A DNA stretch of 6,688 nt from Pseudomonadota bacterium (GTDB lineage: Bacteria; Pseudomonadota; Alphaproteobacteria; Rhizobiales; Hyphomicrobiaceae): positions 1 to 6,688 of the forward strand of contig JAEWCT010000358.1 in NCBI GenBank assembly GCA_023390485.1, in the 5' to 3' direction. Below the pieces are notes generated by a model. It saw only the letters and a program-made list of their open reading frames with translations, was not told where the DNA came from and searched no databases. Of the stretch, positions 6,688 through 6,688 are shown one piece after another; the first letter of the stretch is position 1, and every line of letters starts with the position of its first letter. A program made the translations under genes and the position numbers.

Positions 6688-6688
6688 G

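Overview
The window is dominated by the 3' part of a nonribosomal peptide synthetase (NRPS) gene on the minus strand. It runs off the right edge and ends at 1186. Facing it tail-to-tail is the 3' part of an acetyltransferase-like gene on the plus strand, which runs off the left edge and ends at 1139. The two stop codons are separated by only 46 bases. The moderately high GC and the style of both protein families suggest a proteobacterium. Luciferase-like NRPS inserts are known from rhizobia-type, myxobacterial and other secondary-metabolite producers. The sequence does not allow a firmer taxonomic call.

Minus strand, read from right to left, is one complete elongation module apart from the first residues of its condensation domain: condensation (about 6684-5440), first part of the adenylation domain (5370-4696), an inserted luciferase-like flavin monooxygenase (4695-3631), middle of the adenylation domain (3630-2878), an inserted SAM-dependent N-methyltransferase (2877-2140), end of the adenylation domain (2139-1537), and a peptidyl carrier domain (1503-1291), followed by a short basic tail. 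No thioesterase, reductase or terminal condensation domain follows. The ten specificity residues of the adenylation domain, collected from both sides of the monooxygenase insert, read D-I-L-Q-L-G-M-I-W-K, which is the classical glycine code.

The module is therefore predicted to load glycine, N-methylate it, join it to an upstream peptide or polyketide, and oxidise it, probably at the alpha carbon. Because no same-strand gene directly follows it, it is probably the last gene of its transcript and possibly the last module of the assembly line. By analogy with the glycine-oxidising terminal modules of myxothiazol and melithiazol synthesis (MtaG, MelG), it could release a product ending in an amide. 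The extra N-methyltransferase would make this an N-methyl amide. That outcome is inference, not something the sequence shows.

The plus-strand gene is a BioF2/CelD-type GNAT protein with no visible link to the NRPS beyond adjacency. No RNA genes, mobile elements, CRISPR arrays or convincing repeats were found. Only the 46-base spacer is non-coding.
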